From Burkholderia arboris (GTDB taxonomy: Bacteria; Pseudomonadota; Gammaproteobacteria; Burkholderiales; Burkholderiaceae), in NCBI RefSeq assembly GCF_902499125.1, contig NZ_CABVPX010000030.1, positions 1 to 64,000 of the forward strand: a stretch of DNA of 64,000 nt. Direction: 5' to 3'. The notes beneath the pieces are model-generated. The model saw only the letters and a program-made list of their open reading frames with translations. It made no database searches and had not been told where the DNA came from. Made by a program: the position numbers and the translations under genes. Below, piece by piece: positions 61,555 to 64,000 of the stretch (position 1 is its first letter; every line of letters begins with the position of its first letter).

Positions 61555-61715
61555 GATTCGGTTTTTCTTATAAGTCAGTTTCAAATTATCGTATTTATTG
61601 CACATTCTCCCCGCTACGATCAAGCGAACCGTTCATTGCGGTTGACGGGGATGCGCGCCTACGCCACTGCGGATTCCCGTGACGTTTCTTCCCTTCTTTC
61701 CGACAAGGACTGCGA

Positions 61716-62216
61716 ATGAAAATCGGCTCGATATTCCGTCAAGGCTTCCCCGGCATGTTGCTGGCCGCATCGATGGTTCCCGGCGGCGCATCGGCCGCAC
61801 CGTCGCTCGCGGGGACCTGGACCTTGGTCGCGGCGGACGTTCAGCATCCCGACGGCACGATCGGCCGCGACTACGGTGCGGATCCGAAAGGCCTGCTGCT
61901 GATCGACCCGCACGGGAACTACTCGCTGCAGATCTTCAAGTCCGAACGCCTGCGTTTCGCTTCGAACGACAAGGCGACCGGCACGCCGGATGAATTCCGT
62001 ACAGCCGTGCTCGGGTCCAGCACCCATTACGGCACCCTGACCGTCGATCCCGCGGAGCACACGCTGGCGTTTCACATCGTCAACGCGTCCTATCCGAACT
62101 GGGTCGGGCAGACGCAAACGCGCAGCTATCAATTGAAAGAGGGCGAATTGAGCTATCGCGTTCCACCGCGGCCCAACGGAGACATACCGATTTCGGTGTG
62201 GCGGCGAGTCGACTGA
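61716..62216 (+). CDS. Exported lipocalin-like protein
   Basis: A 166-residue protein with a signal peptide (ending ASA near residue 27) and a lipocalin-like core: SLAGTWTLVAADVQHPDGTI, GLLLIDPHGNYSLQIFKSER, STHYGTLTVDPAEHTLAFHI and SYRVPPRPNGDIPISVWRRV. This pattern matches Lipocalin_5-type domains found in small secreted proteins. The ligand is unknown. It is divergent from the LysR gene at 60676, its probable regulator. Confidence 0.8.
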   Translation: MKIGSIFRQGFPGMLLAASMVPGGASAAPSLAGTWTLVAADVQHPDGTIGRDYGADPKGLLLIDPHGNYSLQIFKSERLRFASNDKATGTPDEFRTAVLGSSTHYGTLTVDPAEHTLAFHIVNASYPNWVGQTQTRSYQLKEGELSYRVPPRPNGDIPISVWRRVD

Positions 62217-62361
62217 GACGGACGGAGATCCGAAGCCAGCCGCAAACGGCCGCGAGCGCGGCCGGCGTTGCGCCCGCCGGTATTCCCCCGCCCGCCGCGT
62301 CCGCATATCATTCGCACATCGCGCACCTGCAGGCCGCAGGCGCGGCACACAGGGATTCTCG

Positions 62362-63654
62362 ATGGACACCAAACGATCGCGGCCGGGGCTCGTCGCCGCG
62401 CTGCTCTGGGCGGCGCTGTATCTCGCGACCGGTTACATCTCGCACGAGTTCAACGGCCCCGTCCGGCTGACGGGCTACATCTGGCTGCCGGCCGGCGTGA
62501 CGGTCGGCGCGTTCATGCTGCGGCCGGTGCGCGACTGGCTGACGCTGGCCGGCGCGTTCCTCGTCGGGCAGCTCGCGCTGACCACGATCGAACACGGCAG
62601 CCTCGTCAACGCGGTGCTGTTCACGGTCGACGAGGTCGGCGCGGCCGCGCTCGCGGTCTGGCTCGTGCAGCGCGTGCGCTTCTCGCTCGAAGGGCTGTAC
62701 TTCCTGCGCTCGGTGATCCTCGCCGGGATGATCGCGGGCGTCGTCGGCGCGGTCGGCGGCGCGGCGTGGTACACGACGGTCAAGGGCGCGCCGTTCTTCG
62801 ACGTGTGGTCGGTGTGGGCGGCGTCCGATTTCGTCGGCGTGCTGCTGGTCACGCCGGTGCTCGCATCGTGGTCGCGCTTCCGTGCGCACCGCTCGGGCGA
62901 CCACGAACGCTTCGACCTGGTGCTCGGCATCGTCGCGTTCGTGCTGCTCGCGGTCGTCGCGCTGGTGATCTTCGACGGCGACACGTCGCGGAAATTTGGC
63001 ACGGGCGCCGGCTTCGCGCTCACGTATATCCCGCTGTTCCTGACCGTCGCGGTCACGCTGCTGCTCGGCGGCCGCGTGGGCTCGTCGTCGGTGCTGGTGC
63101 TCGCGCTGATCGTGATCGAGCAGACCGCGCAGGGCGACGGCCCGTTCTCGTCGTTCCACGAGCACTATGGCAGCGCGCTGCTCGAAGCGCAGCTCTATCT
63201 GGCGGTCGCGTCGCTGCTGGTGCTGACGGTCAGCACGCTGAAGACGACGCGCGAACGCGTGCACGAGCATGCGGCGGTCCTGCAGAACAACATGGAGCTC
63301 GCACTCGCGAGCGCCGGCCAGATCGCGTACGTGCTCGATCCGGAGTCGGGCCGGATCGACTGGAGCGGCGACGTCGAGCGCGTGTTCGGCGTCGGCGTCG
63401 ATGCTTCGCAGATCGCGAGCGTGCCGCTCGTGCTCGAACGCGTGCAGCCGGGCGACCGCGAGGCGCTGAGCGACTACTGGAACGCGGAGATCGCGGGCGA
63501 GGATCGCGCATCGCTGTCGCTGCGCATCGTGCTGCGCGACGGCGGCACGCAGACGATCACCGACCACGGCGCACCGCTGCTCGATTCGAACGTCGACGTG
63601 ACGGTGGTCGCGGGCGTCTGGCAGATCGAACGCGTATGGCCGGCGGACGAATGA
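62362..63654 (+). CDS. MASE1-PAS membrane sensor protein
   Basis: A 430-residue protein with about eight membrane helices in its first 290 residues, in the MASE1 pattern (GYIWLPAGVTVGAFMLRPVR near 36, VLFTVDEVGAAALAVWLVQR, FGTGAGFALTYIPLFLTVAV). It is followed by a PAS-like domain (NMELALASAGQIAYVLDPES, then GRIDWSGDVERVFGVG, to near 425). No GGDEF, EAL or kinase domain follows, so output is missing or in a partner. The hydrolase gene starts 13 bp after its stop, suggesting co-transcription. Confidence 0.85.
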   Translation: MDTKRSRPGLVAALLWAALYLATGYISHEFNGPVRLTGYIWLPAGVTVGAFMLRPVRDWLTLAGAFLVGQLALTTIEHGSLVNAVLFTVDEVGAAALAVWLVQRVRFSLEGLYFLRSVILAGMIAGVVGAVGGAAWYTTVKGAPFFDVWSVWAASDFVGVLLVTPVLASWSRFRAHRSGDHERFDLVLGIVAFVLLAVVALVIFDGDTSRKFGTGAGFALTYIPLFLTVAVTLLLGGRVGSSSVLVLALIVIEQTAQGDGPFSSFHEHYGSALLEAQLYLAVASLLVLTVSTLKTTRERVHEHAAVLQNNMELALASAGQIAYVLDPESGRIDWSGDVERVFGVGVDASQIASVPLVLERVQPGDREALSDYWNAEIAGEDRASLSLRIVLRDGGTQTITDHGAPLLDSNVDVTVVAGVWQIERVWPADE

Positions 63655-63667
63655 GCGGGCACGCGTC

Positions 63668-64000
63668 ATGACAGGCCGCACGGGCGTCCTGCTGATCCAC
63701 GGGCTCGGCGGCACGCAATACGATCTCGGTTCGCTGCACAAGGCGATGCGGCGCGCGGGCGCCGACACGCACATGATCACGCTGCCCGGGCACGGCACGC
63801 GCCCCGAGGATCTGGCCGGCGTGCGCGCGGAGGCGTGGCTCGACGCGGTGACCGAACAATATCGCGCGCTGGAGCGCGAGTACGACACGCTGCATGTCGC
63901 GGGCATGTGCATGGGCTCGCTGGTCGCGCTGCTGCTGTGCCATCGCGTGCAGCATGCGCGCGGCCGGCTCGCGTTGCTGGCCACGCCGATGTTCATCGAC
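63668..64000 (+). CDS. Alpha/beta hydrolase, cut by the window edge
   Basis: The visible 111 residues show an alpha/beta hydrolase: VLLIHGLGGTQYDLGSLHKA (oxyanion region HGLGG), the LPGHGTRPEDL loop, and the nucleophile elbow GMCMGS at residues 79-84. At the nucleophile position there is Cys81, not the usual Ser; dienelactone hydrolases use Cys as well. The gene runs off the right end. It is probably co-transcribed with the MASE1-PAS gene. Confidence 0.85.
   Translation, partial: MTGRTGVLLIHGLGGTQYDLGSLHKAMRRAGADTHMITLPGHGTRPEDLAGVRAEAWLDAVTEQYRALEREYDTLHVAGMCMGSLVALLLCHRVQHARGRLALLATPMFID

Overview
The window looks like a Burkholderia replicon, probably from the B. cepacia complex. The signs are a Gram-negative porin of the Burkholderia type, the H-NS/BpH3-type silencer, the small stress-protein families, and the very G+C-rich, strongly third-position-biased genes that fill the right half. 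No rRNA, tRNA or CRISPR array was seen.

Left half (about 1-32.5 kb) is accessory DNA. It is visibly richer in A+T, gene-sparse and full of mobile-element scars. It opens with an IS3-family element cut by the window edge and a complete ISL3-family element (1093-2397, 8-bp target duplication). Then come orphan genes, a shortened copy of a periplasmic prolyl isomerase, a five-repeat zinc-ribbon protein and a porin. A block of island genes follows: DUF6968, a winged-helix-like protein, an Ivy lysozyme inhibitor and H-NS. A 975-residue PHP-SMC ATPase (TrlF/Ppl type, probably antiphage) is followed by a zinc-ribbon protein, a gene cut by an IS6-family remnant, and an intact IS66 element (15910-18391, 8-bp target duplication). 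After a frame-broken LysR gene and a DUF3089 hydrolase, an orphan MbcA/ParS/Xre-type antitoxin precedes the first of two diverged ~150-bp repeats (22291 and 32107). Between the repeats lies a cluster of very small proteins with a SagB-type oxidoreductase, a cold-shock protein and a second IF-1.

Right half (about 32.7-64 kb) has typical Burkholderia composition. From 33.5 to 46.4 kb eleven genes run on the + strand with short gaps: acyl carrier protein, gamma-glutamylcyclotransferase, MFS transporter, flavin reductase, a predicted HEXXH metallopeptidase (DUF6421-like), dihydroxy-acid dehydratase, a MetC-type C-S lyase, an FMNH2-dependent monooxygenase, glutamate-cysteine ligase, a BenE transporter and an enolase-superfamily enzyme. 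A glutathione transferase is divergent at the left end and a LysR regulator is convergent at the right end. The set resembles the glutathione-based sulfur-insertion logic of fungal gliotoxin biosynthesis (GST, gamma-glutamyl removal, peptidase, C-S lyase), and is the best candidate here for an undescribed system.

Next, an editing-less threonyl-tRNA synthetase (49431-50651) is preceded by a complete attenuator: a leader peptide with nine consecutive Thr codons, a terminator and a competing antiterminator. The rest is an operon of glycosyltransferase, methyltransferase and polysaccharide deacetylase; a TetR regulator; a lipoprotein; a dicarboxylate-type symporter; a secreted beta-propeller-like protein; the full-length prolyl isomerase; a GNAT enzyme; a divergent LysR/lipocalin-like pair; and a MASE1-PAS sensor followed by an alpha/beta hydrolase that runs off the right edge.
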